A stretch of 14,561 nt of DNA, from contig DATFQI010000105.1 of NCBI GenBank assembly GCA_035264365.1, positions 1-14,561 on the forward strand. The letters are read 5' to 3'. Source of the DNA: DATFQI01 sp035264365. Lineage in GTDB: Bacteria; Actinomycetota; Thermoleophilia; Solirubrobacterales; Solirubrobacteraceae. Within the stretch, counting starts at the first letter, position 1, and each line of letters starts with the position of its first letter. The position numbers were made by a program, and so were the translations under genes. This document shows positions 1-9,717 of the stretch, piece after piece. The notes beneath the pieces were generated by a model. The model searched no databases. It was not told the origin of the DNA and saw only the letters and a list, made by a program, of their open reading frames with translations.

Positions 1-1
1 G

Positions 2-1057
2 CACGTGATCGGGCCCGAGCTCGGCGTCACCCAGCCCGGCATGACGATCGTCTGCGGCGACTCCCACACCGCCACGCACGGAGCGTTCGGCGCGCTCGCC
101 TTCGGCATCGGCACGAGCGAGGTCGAGCACGTGCTCGCCACGCAGACGCTCGCGCAGCGCAAGCCGCGCTCGATGGTGATCCGCTACGAGGGCGAGCTCG
201 GCTTCGGCGTCACGGCCAAGGACCTGATCCTCGGCACGATCGGCCAGATGGGCACCGGCGGTGCGGCCGGCCATGTGGTCGAGTACGCCGGCGCGGTCAT
301 CGAGGGGCTCTCGATGGAGGGCCGGATGACGATCTGCAACATGACGATCGAGGGCGGCGGCCGCGCCGGCATGATCGCTCCAGACGACACGACGTTCGCG
401 TGGTTCGAGGAGCAGGCCCGCCCCGGTGCGCCGAAGGACCTCGAGCCCGCGGTCGCCGGCTGGCGCGAGCTGCGCACCGACGACGGAGCGGGTTTCGACA
501 AGGAGGTCGTCGTCGACGCCTCCGCGCTGTCGCCGCAGGTCACCTGGGGCACGACGCCCGCGATGGTCGCCCAGGTCACCGGCGCGGTCCCGCAGGCGCG
601 CTCCGACGGCGACGAGCGCGCGCTGAAGTACATGGGACTCGAGGCCGGCACGCCGATCGGCGAGATCAAGCTCGACCGGGTCTTCATCGGCTCCTGCACG
701 AACTCGCGGATCGGCGACCTGCGCGCAGCCGCCGAGGTCGTCAAGGGCCGCAAGGTCGCGAGCAGCGTCGACGCGATGGTCGTGCCGGGCTCCCAGCAGG
801 TCGCGATCCAGGCCGAGCGGGAGGGGCTCGACGAGGTCTTCCGCGCCGCCGGCTTCGACTGGCGCAGCGCGGGCTGCTCGATGTGCCTGGGCATGAACCC
901 CGACATCCTCTCGCCCGGCGAGCGCTGCGCATCGACCTCCAACCGCAACTTCGAGGGCCGCCAGGGCCGCGGCGGGCGCACCCACCTGGTCTCGCCGCAG
1001 ATGGCCGCGGCGGCGGCGATCGAGGGGCACTTCGTCGATATCCGGACCTGGAGCTGA
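2..1057 (+). CDS. leuC: 3-isopropylmalate dehydratase large subunit, 5' truncated by window edge
   Basis: Large subunit of the [4Fe-4S] aconitase-family enzyme that isomerises 2-isopropylmalate to 3-isopropylmalate in leucine synthesis; the same enzyme type hydrates citraconate in the citramalate route. The reading frame is open from base 2, and about 350 residues are present against roughly 470 in the family, so about 120 N-terminal residues lie outside the window. The GTG at 5 is an internal valine, not a start. Visible hallmarks are CGDSHTATHGAFG near the left end, the cluster cysteine in SCTNSR (codon 695-697) and the paired cysteines of GCSMCLG (codons 875-877 and 884-886), followed by the conserved GR.GRGGR.HLVSP tail. 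All three Fe-S ligands are intact. The stop is one base before leuD, whose product forms the heterodimer with it. Confidence 0.97.
   Translation, partial: HVIGPELGVTQPGMTIVCGDSHTATHGAFGALAFGIGTSEVEHVLATQTLAQRKPRSMVIRYEGELGFGVTAKDLILGTIGQMGTGGAAGHVVEYAGAVIEGLSMEGRMTICNMTIEGGGRAGMIAPDDTTFAWFEEQARPGAPKDLEPAVAGWRELRTDDGAGFDKEVVVDASALSPQVTWGTTPAMVAQVTGAVPQARSDGDERALKYMGLEAGTPIGEIKLDRVFIGSCTNSRIGDLRAAAEVVKGRKVASSVDAMVVPGSQQVAIQAEREGLDEVFRAAGFDWRSAGCSMCLGMNPDILSPGERCASTSNRNFEGRQGRGGRTHLVSPQMAAAAAIEGHFVDIRTWS
1050..1053 (+). promoter_or_regulatory. Shine-Dalgarno of leuD
   Basis: GGAG lies inside the last codons of leuC, five bases before the GTG at 1059. It supports this GTG as the leuD start and translation coupled to leuC. 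Confidence 0.6.
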
Positions 1058-1058
1058 C

Positions 1059-1619
1059 GTGGAACCCGTTAAACAAGTGAAGGGCGCCGTCAGCGTGCTC
1101 GACCGCGCCGACGTCGACACGGACCAGATCATCCCCAAGCAGTTCCTCAAGCGGATCGAGCGGACCGGCTTCGGCGAGTTCCTCTTCTACGACTGGAAGC
1201 AGGAGCCGGGCTGGGAGCTGCCGGCCAACCCGATCCTCGCGACGGGCCCGAACTTCGGCTGCGGCTCCTCGCGCGAGCACGCCCCGTGGGCGCTCGAGGA
1301 CTACGGCTTCAAGGCGGTCGTCGCCGAGAGCTTCGCGGACATCTTCTTCTCCAACTGCACCAAGATCGGCCTGCTGCCGGTCGTGCTGCCCGGGGACGAG
1401 GTGCGCGCGCTGATGGAGGCCGGCGAGGCCGAGATCGACCTCGAGGCGCTCGAGGTCCGCTTCGGCGGGCGCGCGGTCGGGTTCGAGCTCGAGGACGAGA
1501 CCCGCCACCGGCTGCTCAACGGCCTCGACGACATCGCGCTGACGCTGCAGCAGACGGACGCGATCGAGGCCTACGAGGCCGAGCGCGAGCGCAGCGGCCC
1601 GGTGACCACCGCCCTCTAG
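1059..1619 (+). CDS. leuD: 3-isopropylmalate dehydratase small subunit
   Basis: Small subunit that completes the LeuCD active site by supplying the swivelling domain over the Fe-S cluster. It is 186 residues, slightly short for a family of about 190-200, but all conserved blocks are present: DVDTDQIIP at residues 18-26 and NFGCGSSREHAPWAL at 65-79, which carries the substrate-binding SSREH loop. The GTG start is chosen because it has GGAG five bases upstream and lies one base after the leuC stop; the protein then runs directly into the conserved N-terminal strand. It ends in TAG rather than the TGA used by the other genes of this cluster, and that TAG is also the first half of a putative -10 box for leuB. 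Confidence 0.96.
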   Translation: MEPVKQVKGAVSVLDRADVDTDQIIPKQFLKRIERTGFGEFLFYDWKQEPGWELPANPILATGPNFGCGSSREHAPWALEDYGFKAVVAESFADIFFSNCTKIGLLPVVLPGDEVRALMEAGEAEIDLEALEVRFGGRAVGFELEDETRHRLLNGLDDIALTLQQTDAIEAYEAERERSGPVTTAL

Positions 1620-1622
1620 GCT
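1617..1622 (+). promoter_or_regulatory. Putative -10 box (TAGGCT) for leuB, overlapping the leuD stop codon
   Basis: TAGGCT fits the actinobacterial TAnnnT -10 consensus and sits six bases before the ATG of leuB, which would place transcription start at or next to the A of the start codon. There is no convincing -35 hexamer and no Shine-Dalgarno between it and the ATG. Its TAG is the leuD stop. Similar hexamers precede three other genes in this window, which is the main support; a hexamer alone would be weak. Confidence 0.5.
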
Positions 1623-1628
1623 GCGGCC

Positions 1629-2660
1629 ATGCCGAACATCGTGACCCTGCCCGGCGACGGGATCGGACCCGAAGTGCTCGACGCCTCCCTGCGGGTGCTG
1701 GGCCAGGTGGCGCCCGACCTCGACTACACCGAGCACGAGTTCGGCGGCGCGAGCATCGACGCCCACGGGACGGCGCTGACCGACGACGTGCTCGCCGCCT
1801 GTAAGGGCGCGGACGCCGTCCTGCTCGCGGCCGTCGGCGGTCCGAAGTGGGACAGCACCGATCCGGCGGCGCCGCGCCCCGAGCAGGGGCTGCTCGCCTT
1901 GCGCAAGGGCCTCGGCCTGTTCGCCAACCTGCGCCCGGTGCGGCCGCTGCCGGCGCTCTACGACGCCAGCCCGCTCAAGCGCGAGGTGATCGAGCGCACC
2001 GACATGCTGGTCGTGCGCGAGCTGACCGGCGGCATCTACTTCGGCGACAAGGGCCGCGCGAACGGCAAGGCGCACGACCTGTGCGAGTACAGCGAGCACG
2101 AGATCGAGCGGATCGCCCACGTCGGCTTCCGCTCCGCGCGCTCACGCGTGACCAGCGTCGACAAGGCCAACGTGCTCGAGACCTCGCGGCTGTGGCGCGA
2201 GGTCGTGCGCCGCGTGCACGCGCGCGACTTCCCCAACATCGAGCTGCAGCACGTGCTCGTCGACAACGCCGCGATGATGCTCGTTGCCTCGCCGCGGCAC
2301 TTCGACGTGATCCTCACCGAGAACATGTTCGGCGACATCCTCAGCGACGAGGCCGCGATGCTCACGGGCTCGATCGGGATGCTGCCGAGCGCCTCGCTCG
2401 GCGACCCGGGCACGCCCGGCGTCTTCGAGCCGGTGCACGGCTCCGCGCCCGACATCGCCGGCGAGGGGATCGCCAACCCGCTGGCGATGATCCTGTCGGC
2501 GGCGATGATGCTGCGCCACGGACTCGCCCGGGAGGACGCCGCCGCTGCCGTAGAATCGGCCGTAGACCGAGCCCTCGAAGGTGGCCTGAGGACCACCGAC
2601 CTGGGGGGAACCGCGACCACCGCCGAGGCTACCGAGGCGGTCCTGGAGGAACTCACGTGA
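1629..2660 (+). CDS. leuB: 3-isopropylmalate dehydrogenase
   Basis: NAD-dependent oxidative decarboxylation of 3-isopropylmalate to 4-methyl-2-oxopentanoate; in the citramalate pathway the same enzyme type converts 3-methylmalate to 2-oxobutyrate. It has 343 residues, typical for the family. The N-terminal ITLPGDGIGPEV-type block is present as VTLPGDGIGPEV, followed by the catalytic tyrosine region GGIYFGDKGR, the lysine region SVDKANVLE, and the isocitrate/isopropylmalate dehydrogenase signature NMFGDILSDEAAMLTGSIG starting at N232. The ATG is chosen because it directly precedes the conserved first strand and has a -10-like hexamer but no Shine-Dalgarno, suggesting a leaderless mRNA. The last 40 codons use A/T-ending codons (GTA, GAA, GGT, GGA) far more than the rest of the gene. 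The stop overlaps the ilvE start. Confidence 0.97.
   Translation: MPNIVTLPGDGIGPEVLDASLRVLGQVAPDLDYTEHEFGGASIDAHGTALTDDVLAACKGADAVLLAAVGGPKWDSTDPAAPRPEQGLLALRKGLGLFANLRPVRPLPALYDASPLKREVIERTDMLVVRELTGGIYFGDKGRANGKAHDLCEYSEHEIERIAHVGFRSARSRVTSVDKANVLETSRLWREVVRRVHARDFPNIELQHVLVDNAAMMLVASPRHFDVILTENMFGDILSDEAAMLTGSIGMLPSASLGDPGTPGVFEPVHGSAPDIAGEGIANPLAMILSAAMMLRHGLAREDAAAAVESAVDRALEGGLRTTDLGGTATTAEATEAVLEELT
2645..2650 (+). promoter_or_regulatory. Shine-Dalgarno of ilvE
   Basis: GGAGGA inside the final leuB codons, six bases before the GTG at 2657. It is the strongest ribosome-binding site seen in the window and fixes the ilvE start at the GTGA overlap rather than at a later codon. Confidence 0.75.
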
Positions 2661-2662
2661 GT
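2651..2662. repeat. Perfect 12-bp palindrome across the leuB/ilvE junction
   Basis: ACTCACGTGAGT is exactly self-complementary and is centred on the overlapping stop and start codons. A palindrome of this size is expected a few times by chance in a window of this length, so a regulatory role is not established. Confidence 0.3.
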
Positions 2663-3585
2663 CAATGGATCTGGATGAACGGCGAGCTCGTCGCGTTCGA
2701 GGACGCCAAGGTCCACGTACTCACCCACGCGCTGCACTACGGCACGGGCGTCTTCGAGGGCGTGCGCGCCTATGAGAACCCGGCCGGCCAGCCTGCGATC
2801 TTCCGTCACGACGACCACCTCGACCGGCTCTTCCAGTCGGCCGCGCTCTACCACATGGAGATCCCCTACTCCAAGGAGGAGATCCGCGCCGCGACGCACG
2901 AGACGATCACCCGCAACGGGCTGAAGTCCTGCTACATCCGGCCGCTCGTCTTCCGCGGCGCCGGCCCGATGGGCCTGTTCCCGCTCGACTGCCCGGTCGA
3001 GGTCTCGATCGCGGTCTGGGAGTGGGGCGCCTACCTCGGCGACGAGGGCAAGCAGAACGGCATCCGCGGCAAGGTCTCGAGCTGGCGGCGCATCAGCCCC
3101 GACAGCCTGATCCCGGCCGCCAAGGCGACAGGCCAGTACCTCAACTCCGTGCTCGCCAAGATCGAGGCCGACAAGGCCGGCTACGAGGAGGGCATCCTGC
3201 TCGACCAGCGCGGCATGGTCTGCGAGGGCACCGGCGAGAACCTGTTCGTCGTCAAGGACGGCCGGATCGCCACGCCGGGCTTCACGAGCTCGATCCTCGG
3301 CGGCATCAACCGCCTCAGCGCGATGGAGATCGCCCGCGACCTCGGCTACGAGGTCGTCGAGCGCGACATCGCCCGCGGCGAGCTGTACCTGGCCGACGAG
3401 ATCTTCATGACCGGCACGGCGGCCGAGCTGACGCCGCTGCGCGAGCTCGACGACCAGCCGGTCGGCGACGGCCGCCCGGGCCCGGTCACGCGCGAGGTCC
3501 AGAACGTGTTCGAGGACGCGCTGCACGGCCGCGCGGAGCGCTACGCCCACTGGCTGGACGTGGTGCCCGCTCCGGCACCCGCACC

Positions 3586-3589
<4 letters not shown>
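2657..3589 (+). CDS. ilvE: Branched-chain amino-acid aminotransferase (class IV)
   Basis: PLP enzyme that catalyses the final reversible transamination giving leucine, isoleucine and valine with glutamate as amino donor. The protein is 310 residues, the usual length for a bacterial IlvE of the fold-type IV class. It opens with the typical WMNGELVAFEDAKVHVLTHALHYGTGVFEG block; the PLP lysine is K156 in AAKATGQYLNS, and the EGTGENLF and TGTAAELTPL blocks that bind PLP phosphate and substrate follow. The start is GTG at 2657, overlapping the leuB stop by four bases with GGAGGA in front, so it is translationally coupled to leuB. The C-terminus ends in a short Ala-Pro run of no recognised function. 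Context with leuCDB and cimA supports the branched-chain assignment over the related D-amino-acid aminotransferase or ADC lyase. Confidence 0.96.
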
Positions 3590-5153
<1,564 letters not shown>

Positions 5154-5157
<4 letters not shown>

Positions 5158-6302
5158 GCGCGCCGCTGCACGGCGCCCCTGCGGCGCAGCCGGCGGCGGG
5201 CGAGGTGGTGCCGATGGCCCAGCCGGTGCTGGGCGAGGCGGAGGAGCAGGCGGTCATCGAGGTGCTGCGCTCCGGCCAGCTCTCGCTCGGGCCGCGCATC
5301 CCGGAGTTCGAGCGCCGCTTCGCCGAGCGGCTCGGCATCGCGCACGCGAGCGCGGTCTCCTCGGGCACCGCGGCGCTGCACCTCGGGCTGCGCGCGATCG
5401 GCGTGGGGGAGGGCGACGAGGTCGTGACCTCGCCGTTCTCGTTCGTCGCCTCCGCCAACGCGATCCTCTACCAGGGCGCCACGCCGGTGTTCGCCGACAT
5501 CGACGCGCGCACGCTGAACATCGACCCTGCGGCCGCCGCGGCGGCGATCACCGAGCGCACGACCGCCTTGCTGCCGGTGCACATCTTCGGCTACCCGGCC
5601 GACCTGCCGGCGCTCGAGGGGCACGGGCTGCCGATCGTCGAGGACGCCTGCGAGGCCCTGGGCGCGGTGCACGCGGACGGCACGCCGGTCGGCGGCCGCG
5701 GGCACCCGGCGGCGTTCGGCTTCTATGCCAACAAGCAGCTCACCACCGGCGAGGGCGGCATGCTCACGCTGGCGAGCTCCGAGCACAAGGCGCGCGTGGA
5801 CTCCGAGCGCAACCAGGGCCGCGCGCCCGACATGGGCTGGCTCGACCACGACCGGCTCGGCTTCAACTACCGGATCACCGACATCCAAGCCGCGATCGGG
5901 CTCTGCCAGCTCGACCGCCTCGACGGCATGCTCGCCGACCGCGCGCGCGCCGCGGGCTGGTACCGCGAGGCGCTCGCGGGGATCGAGGGGCTCGGGCTCC
6001 CGTGCGAGGACGCCGGCGGCGACGTGCGCGGCTGGTTCGTGTTCGTGGTGCAGGTGCCGCGCGGCCACGATCGCGACACCGTCATCCGCGGGCTGCGCGA
6101 GCTCGGCGTGCAGTCCAAGCCGTACCTGCCCGCGATCCACCTGATGAGCTTCTACCGCGAGCGCTTCGGCCACCGGCCGGGCCAGTTCCCGGTCTGCGAG
6201 GACATCGCGGAGCGCTCGGTGGCGCTGCCGTTCTTCCCGGCCCTGAGCGAGGGCCAGGTGGCGCGCGTCGCCGAGGCGCTGGCGCGCATGCTTGACCGGT
6301 GA
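5154..6302 (+). CDS. DegT/DnrJ/EryC1/StrS-family PLP aminotransferase
   Basis: Fold-type I PLP enzyme of the family that usually aminates keto-sugars for cell-surface or antibiotic sugars. With the GTG start it has 382 residues. The glycine-rich SSGTAALHLGLRA block is at 69-81, the cofactor-ring aspartate D164 lies in VEDACEALGA, and the PLP lysine is K194 in FYANKQLTTGEGG, so it should be catalytically competent. The GTG at 5154 overlaps the cimA stop by four bases, but the first 20 residues do not resemble the family, which normally begins like VPMAQPVLGEAEE. The ATG at 5214 (362 residues), with GAGGTGG five bases upstream, or the GTG at 5208, are plausible true starts. It closes the branched-chain cluster. 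The substrate cannot be told from sequence; no other sugar-nucleotide gene lies in the window. Confidence 0.9.
5202..5208 (+). promoter_or_regulatory. Shine-Dalgarno-like site supporting the later DegT start
   Basis: GAGGTGG five bases before ATG 5214. It competes with the GTGA-overlap start at 5154, which has no good ribosome-binding site, and it makes a 362-residue product plausible. Confidence 0.4.
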
Positions 6303-6304
6303 AC

Positions 6305-6310
6305 TAGCTT
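6305..6310 (+). promoter_or_regulatory. Putative -10 box (TAGCTT) for the secreted hydrolase
   Basis: TAGCTT lies three bases after the preceding stop codon and seven bases before ATG 6318. The arrangement matches those before leuB, argH and tyrS. There is no Shine-Dalgarno and no -35 at normal spacing (TTGACC at 6292-6297 is only seven bases away). It suggests an independent, near-leaderless transcript. Confidence 0.5.
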
Positions 6311-6317
6311 CCCGCGC

Positions 6318-8337
6318 ATGAGGAGAAGGACCTTCGTCGCGGCGGGCATGGTTGCCGCGCTGCTCGCCACCGCTGCGCCCGCCGCAGCCCAGTCGCCCCC
6401 GCAGGCCGGCTGCGACCCGCTCGACCCCGCCGTCTGCCTGCAGCCGTGGCCCAACGACTTCTTCACCCGGCCGGACGCCTCGACGCCGACCGGCAAGCGG
6501 CTGAGCCTGCCGCTGCTCGGCATGCCGCGCAACGCCGCCGGCGTCCCGATCCGGCCCGACGAGTACGACCGCAACGACGGCTTCAGCCCGGGCTCGCCGA
6601 TCCACACCTACGTCCCGGGCCTGGACAACCAGGCCGCCTTCGAGCGCACCGGGCTCGTCCCGATCACCGACATGGCGCGCGCCTTCGACGCCGATCAGCC
6701 CGCCGTCGTGATCGACGCCGACAGCGGCGAGCGCCAGCTGATCTGGGCGGAGATCGACTCCAACGCGAGCAGCGACAGCGCCCGCAACCTCTACATCCGC
6801 CCCGGCCGCAACTGGGAGGAGGGCCACCGCTACATCGTCGCCCTGCGCAACCTGCGCGGTCGCGACGGCCAGCCGATCGAGGCGCAGCCCGCCTTCGTCG
6901 CCTACCGCGACAAGGACCCCTCCACGCGCAAGCCCGTCGACCCGCGGCGCGAGCACATGGACGAGCTGTTCAAGACGCTCAACAAGGCCGGCATCAAGCG
7001 CAAGGAGCTCTACCTCGCGTGGGACTTCACGGTCGGCTCCGAGCAGCGGATCTCCGAGCGCATGCTCGGCATCCGCGACGACGCGTTCGCGCGGCTCGGC
7101 GACACCGACCTGGCCGATGGCGTCGTCGCCGGCAACGCGCCCACCTACCGGATCACGCAGGTCCAGGACACGCCCAACGACGCGCGGATCATCCGCACGG
7201 TGCGCGGCACCTTCACCGTGCCCTGCTACCTGAGCGCGCCGGGCTGCCCGCCGGGCTCGAAGTTCCTCTACACCGACCTCGACTCCAACACCCCGACGGC
7301 GATCCCCGGCAACACCGCGGCGCCGACCTTCACGTGCCTGATCCCGCGCTCGGCGCAGGACGGGCCGCGGCGCGCGTCGCTCTACGGCCACGGCCTGTTC
7401 GGCAGCCAGAGCGAGGTCGGCGCCGACAACGTGCGCACGATGGCCGCCACCCACGGCTTCGTGTTCTGCGCGACCGACTGGTGGGGGATGGCCAACCAGG
7501 ACGTGCCGGTCACGGCGGCTGTGATCCTGCCCGACCTGTCGAACTTCGCGCTCCTGCCCGACCGCGCCCAGCAGGGGATGCTCAACTTCCTGCTGCTCGG
7601 CCGGCTGATGATCCACCCGCAGGGGCTCGCCGGCGACCCGGCGTTCCAGGTCGCCGGCCACTCCGCGATCGACGACCGCGCGCTGTTCTACGACGGCAAC
7701 TCACAGGGCGGGATCATCGGCGGCGCGCTGACCGCCGTGGCGCCGGACTTCCGGCGCGCCGTGCTCGGCGTGCCCGGGATGAACTACTCGACGCTGCTGC
7801 AGCGCTCCGTCGACTTCGACCAGTTCGCGGCGATCCTCTATCCCGCCTATCCGCGTGAGATCGAACGGCCGATGATCTTCTCCCTGATCCAGCAGCTGTG
7901 GGATCGCGGCGAGGCCAACGGCTACGCGCACCACATGACGGACGACCCGCTCGCCGATACGCCCCCGCACACGGTGCTGCTGCACCCGGCCAACGGCGAC
8001 CACCAGGTGGCCACGGTCACGGCCGAGGTCGAGGCGCGCACGATCGGCGCCGCGGTGCGGAGCAACCCGGTCGAGCCGGGCCGCACGTTCGACGTGGAGC
8101 CGTTCTATGCGATCCCGCGGATCGCGTCGTTCCCGTACTCGGGCTCGGTGATCGAGCTCTGGGACAACTTCGCGACGCCGCCGGCGCCGACGACGAACAC
8201 GCCCAACCGGTCGGGCGCCGACCCGCACGGCTCGCCGCGCAAGACGCCCGCCGCGCAGCTGCAGAAGTCCGAGCACCTGCGCATCGACGGCACGATCGTG
8301 GATACCTGCGAGGGAGGTCCCTGCCACTCGCTCCCGT
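6318..8337 (+). CDS. Secreted alpha/beta-hydrolase-like protein, substrate unknown
   Basis: Encodes 673 residues (stop TAG at 8337-8339). Residues 1-25 form a signal peptide: RRRTFV, a hydrophobic stretch, then an AAA-Q cleavage-like end; the RR-T-F-V order could also be read as a Tat signal. The mature N-terminal part (about 26-320) begins with a CLQPWPNDFFTRPDA segment and has no domain I can name with certainty; it is loosely reminiscent of the N-terminal region of extracellular bacterial lipases of the VolA type. The C-terminal part looks like an alpha/beta hydrolase: oxyanion-type YGHGLFG (H358), a nucleophile elbow GNSQGG with S462, and a candidate catalytic histidine H562 in NGDHQV. 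The catalytic acid is not obvious. Several cysteines in the mature protein could form disulfides. Esterase, lipase or peptidase activity are all possible. Neighbours give no functional clue. Confidence 0.8.
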
Positions 8338-8342
8338 AGGCT
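8337..8342 (+). promoter_or_regulatory. Putative -10 box (TAGGCT) for argH, overlapping the upstream stop codon
   Basis: The same hexamer as before leuB, seven bases before ATG 8350. Its TAG is the stop codon of the secreted hydrolase, repeating the leuD/leuB arrangement. No -35 hexamer or Shine-Dalgarno is evident. Confidence 0.5.
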
Positions 8343-8349
8343 CAGGGCC

Positions 8350-9717
8350 ATGTCGCGCTTCTCCCAGCCGCCCGACCGGGTGTTCTCCGCGCTGGACTCC
8401 TCGATCGGCTACGACTGGCGCCTCGGGCCCTACGACGTCGAGCAGTCGCGCGCGCACGCGAAGATGCTGGCGGCGACGGGGATCATCAGCGACGCCGACC
8501 GCGACGCGCTGCTGGCGGGCCTGCAGCGCGTCGAGGTCGAGCTCGAGGACGGCGAGTTCCCCTTCGAGCAGGGCGACGTCGACATCCACATGGCGATCGA
8601 GCGGCGGCTGACCGACATCGTCGGCCCGGTCGGCGGCAAGCTCCACACCGCGCGCTCGCGCAACGACCAGGTCGCCACCGACATGGCGATGTTCACGCGC
8701 GCGCACGCGCTGACCACGGTCGAGCGCCTGCAGCAGCTCCAGAGCGTGCTGGTTCAGCTCGCCGACGCGCACCTCGACTGGCCGATGCCCGGCTACACGC
8801 ACCTCCAGCGGGCCCAGCCGGTCTACCTCAGCCATCACCTGCTCGCCTACTTCTGGATGTTCCGCCGCGACGCGCGCCGGTTCGAGTTCGTGCTCGGCTC
8901 CACGACCGAGCTGCCGCTCGGCGCCGGCGCGCTGGCCGGCGTGAACTTCGAGACCGACCGCGGGCTGCTGGCGGGCGAGCTCGGCTTCGCCGCGGTCGCC
9001 CCGAACTCGATCGACGCCGTCTCCAATCGCGACTTTGTGCTCGACTTCCTGAGCGCCGCCTCGACCTGCGCGACGCACCTGTCGCGGCTCGGCGCCGAGC
9101 TGGTGCTGTGGTCGAGCGAGGAGTTCGGCTTCTGCGAGGTCTCCGACGCGTGGGCCTCGGGCTCCTCGATCATGCCGCAGAAGAAGAACCCCGACGCCGC
9201 CGAGCTGCTGCGCGCGAAGGCGCCGCGGGTGATCGCGCACCTGAGCGCACTGCACGGCGTGATGCACGGCCTGCCGCTGACCTACAACAAGGACATGCAG
9301 GAGGACAAGGAGCACCTCTTCGACGCGGTGGACACGCTCGACCTGTGCCTACAGGCCGCGCGCGGGATGCTCTCGACGATCACCTTCCGGCGCGAGGCGC
9401 TCTCGGGCGCCGCGAGCGACGAGATGATCGCCGCCACCGACGTGGCCGACCTGCTCGTGCGCCGGGGCGTCCCGTTCCGGCAGTCGCACGGGATCGTCGC
9501 CGGGCTCGTGCGCACGGCCGTCGAGTCCGGGCGCCGGTTGTCCGACCTCTCGCAGAACGAGCTCACGCAGCACTCCGACGCGCTCGACGACGAGTTCTAC
9601 GCGGTGCTCGCCCAGCGATCGTGGCTCGAGAGCAAGGTCTCCGAGGGCGGGACGGCGCTGGCCCGCGTGCGCGAGCAGCTCGCCCACGCGCGCGCCGAGC
9701 TCGATGGCCAGTCATGA
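8350..9717 (+). CDS. argH: Argininosuccinate lyase
   Basis: Cleaves argininosuccinate to arginine and fumarate, the last step of arginine synthesis; cytoplasmic homotetramer of the fumarase/aspartase superfamily. The 455 residues match the family length. Conserved blocks are SIGYDWRLGPYDVEQS at 18-33, HTARSRNDQ at 99-107, GYTHLQRAQP at 148-157 with the catalytic-region H151, and the superfamily signature GSSIMPQKKNPD at 271-282 containing the catalytic serine loop. The ATG start gives an N-terminus (FSQPPDRVFSALDSSIG) that aligns with the usual beginning of ArgH minus a few residues, and it is preceded by a -10-like hexamer. No other arg genes are in the window. The stop overlaps the mpg start as ATGA, so the two are co-transcribed and probably coupled. 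Confidence 0.97.
   Translation: MSRFSQPPDRVFSALDSSIGYDWRLGPYDVEQSRAHAKMLAATGIISDADRDALLAGLQRVEVELEDGEFPFEQGDVDIHMAIERRLTDIVGPVGGKLHTARSRNDQVATDMAMFTRAHALTTVERLQQLQSVLVQLADAHLDWPMPGYTHLQRAQPVYLSHHLLAYFWMFRRDARRFEFVLGSTTELPLGAGALAGVNFETDRGLLAGELGFAAVAPNSIDAVSNRDFVLDFLSAASTCATHLSRLGAELVLWSSEEFGFCEVSDAWASGSSIMPQKKNPDAAELLRAKAPRVIAHLSALHGVMHGLPLTYNKDMQEDKEHLFDAVDTLDLCLQAARGMLSTITFRREALSGAASDEMIAATDVADLLVRRGVPFRQSHGIVAGLVRTAVESGRRLSDLSQNELTQHSDALDDEFYAVLAQRSWLESKVSEGGTALARVREQLAHARAELDGQS

Noticed and set aside
2600..2618. GGGGGGAACCGCGA at the end of leuB resembles the T-box riboswitch core GGGTGGAACCGCGA.
   Set aside because: The U of the invariant UGGN that pairs with the tRNA end is replaced by G, no stem I or specifier loop is recognisable upstream, and the bases encode the conserved LeuB residues LGGTAT.
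6292..6310. TTGACC plus TAGCTT as a full promoter before the hydrolase gene.
   Set aside because: The gap is seven bases instead of 16-18, and TTGACC is within the last DegT codons; only the -10-like part is kept.
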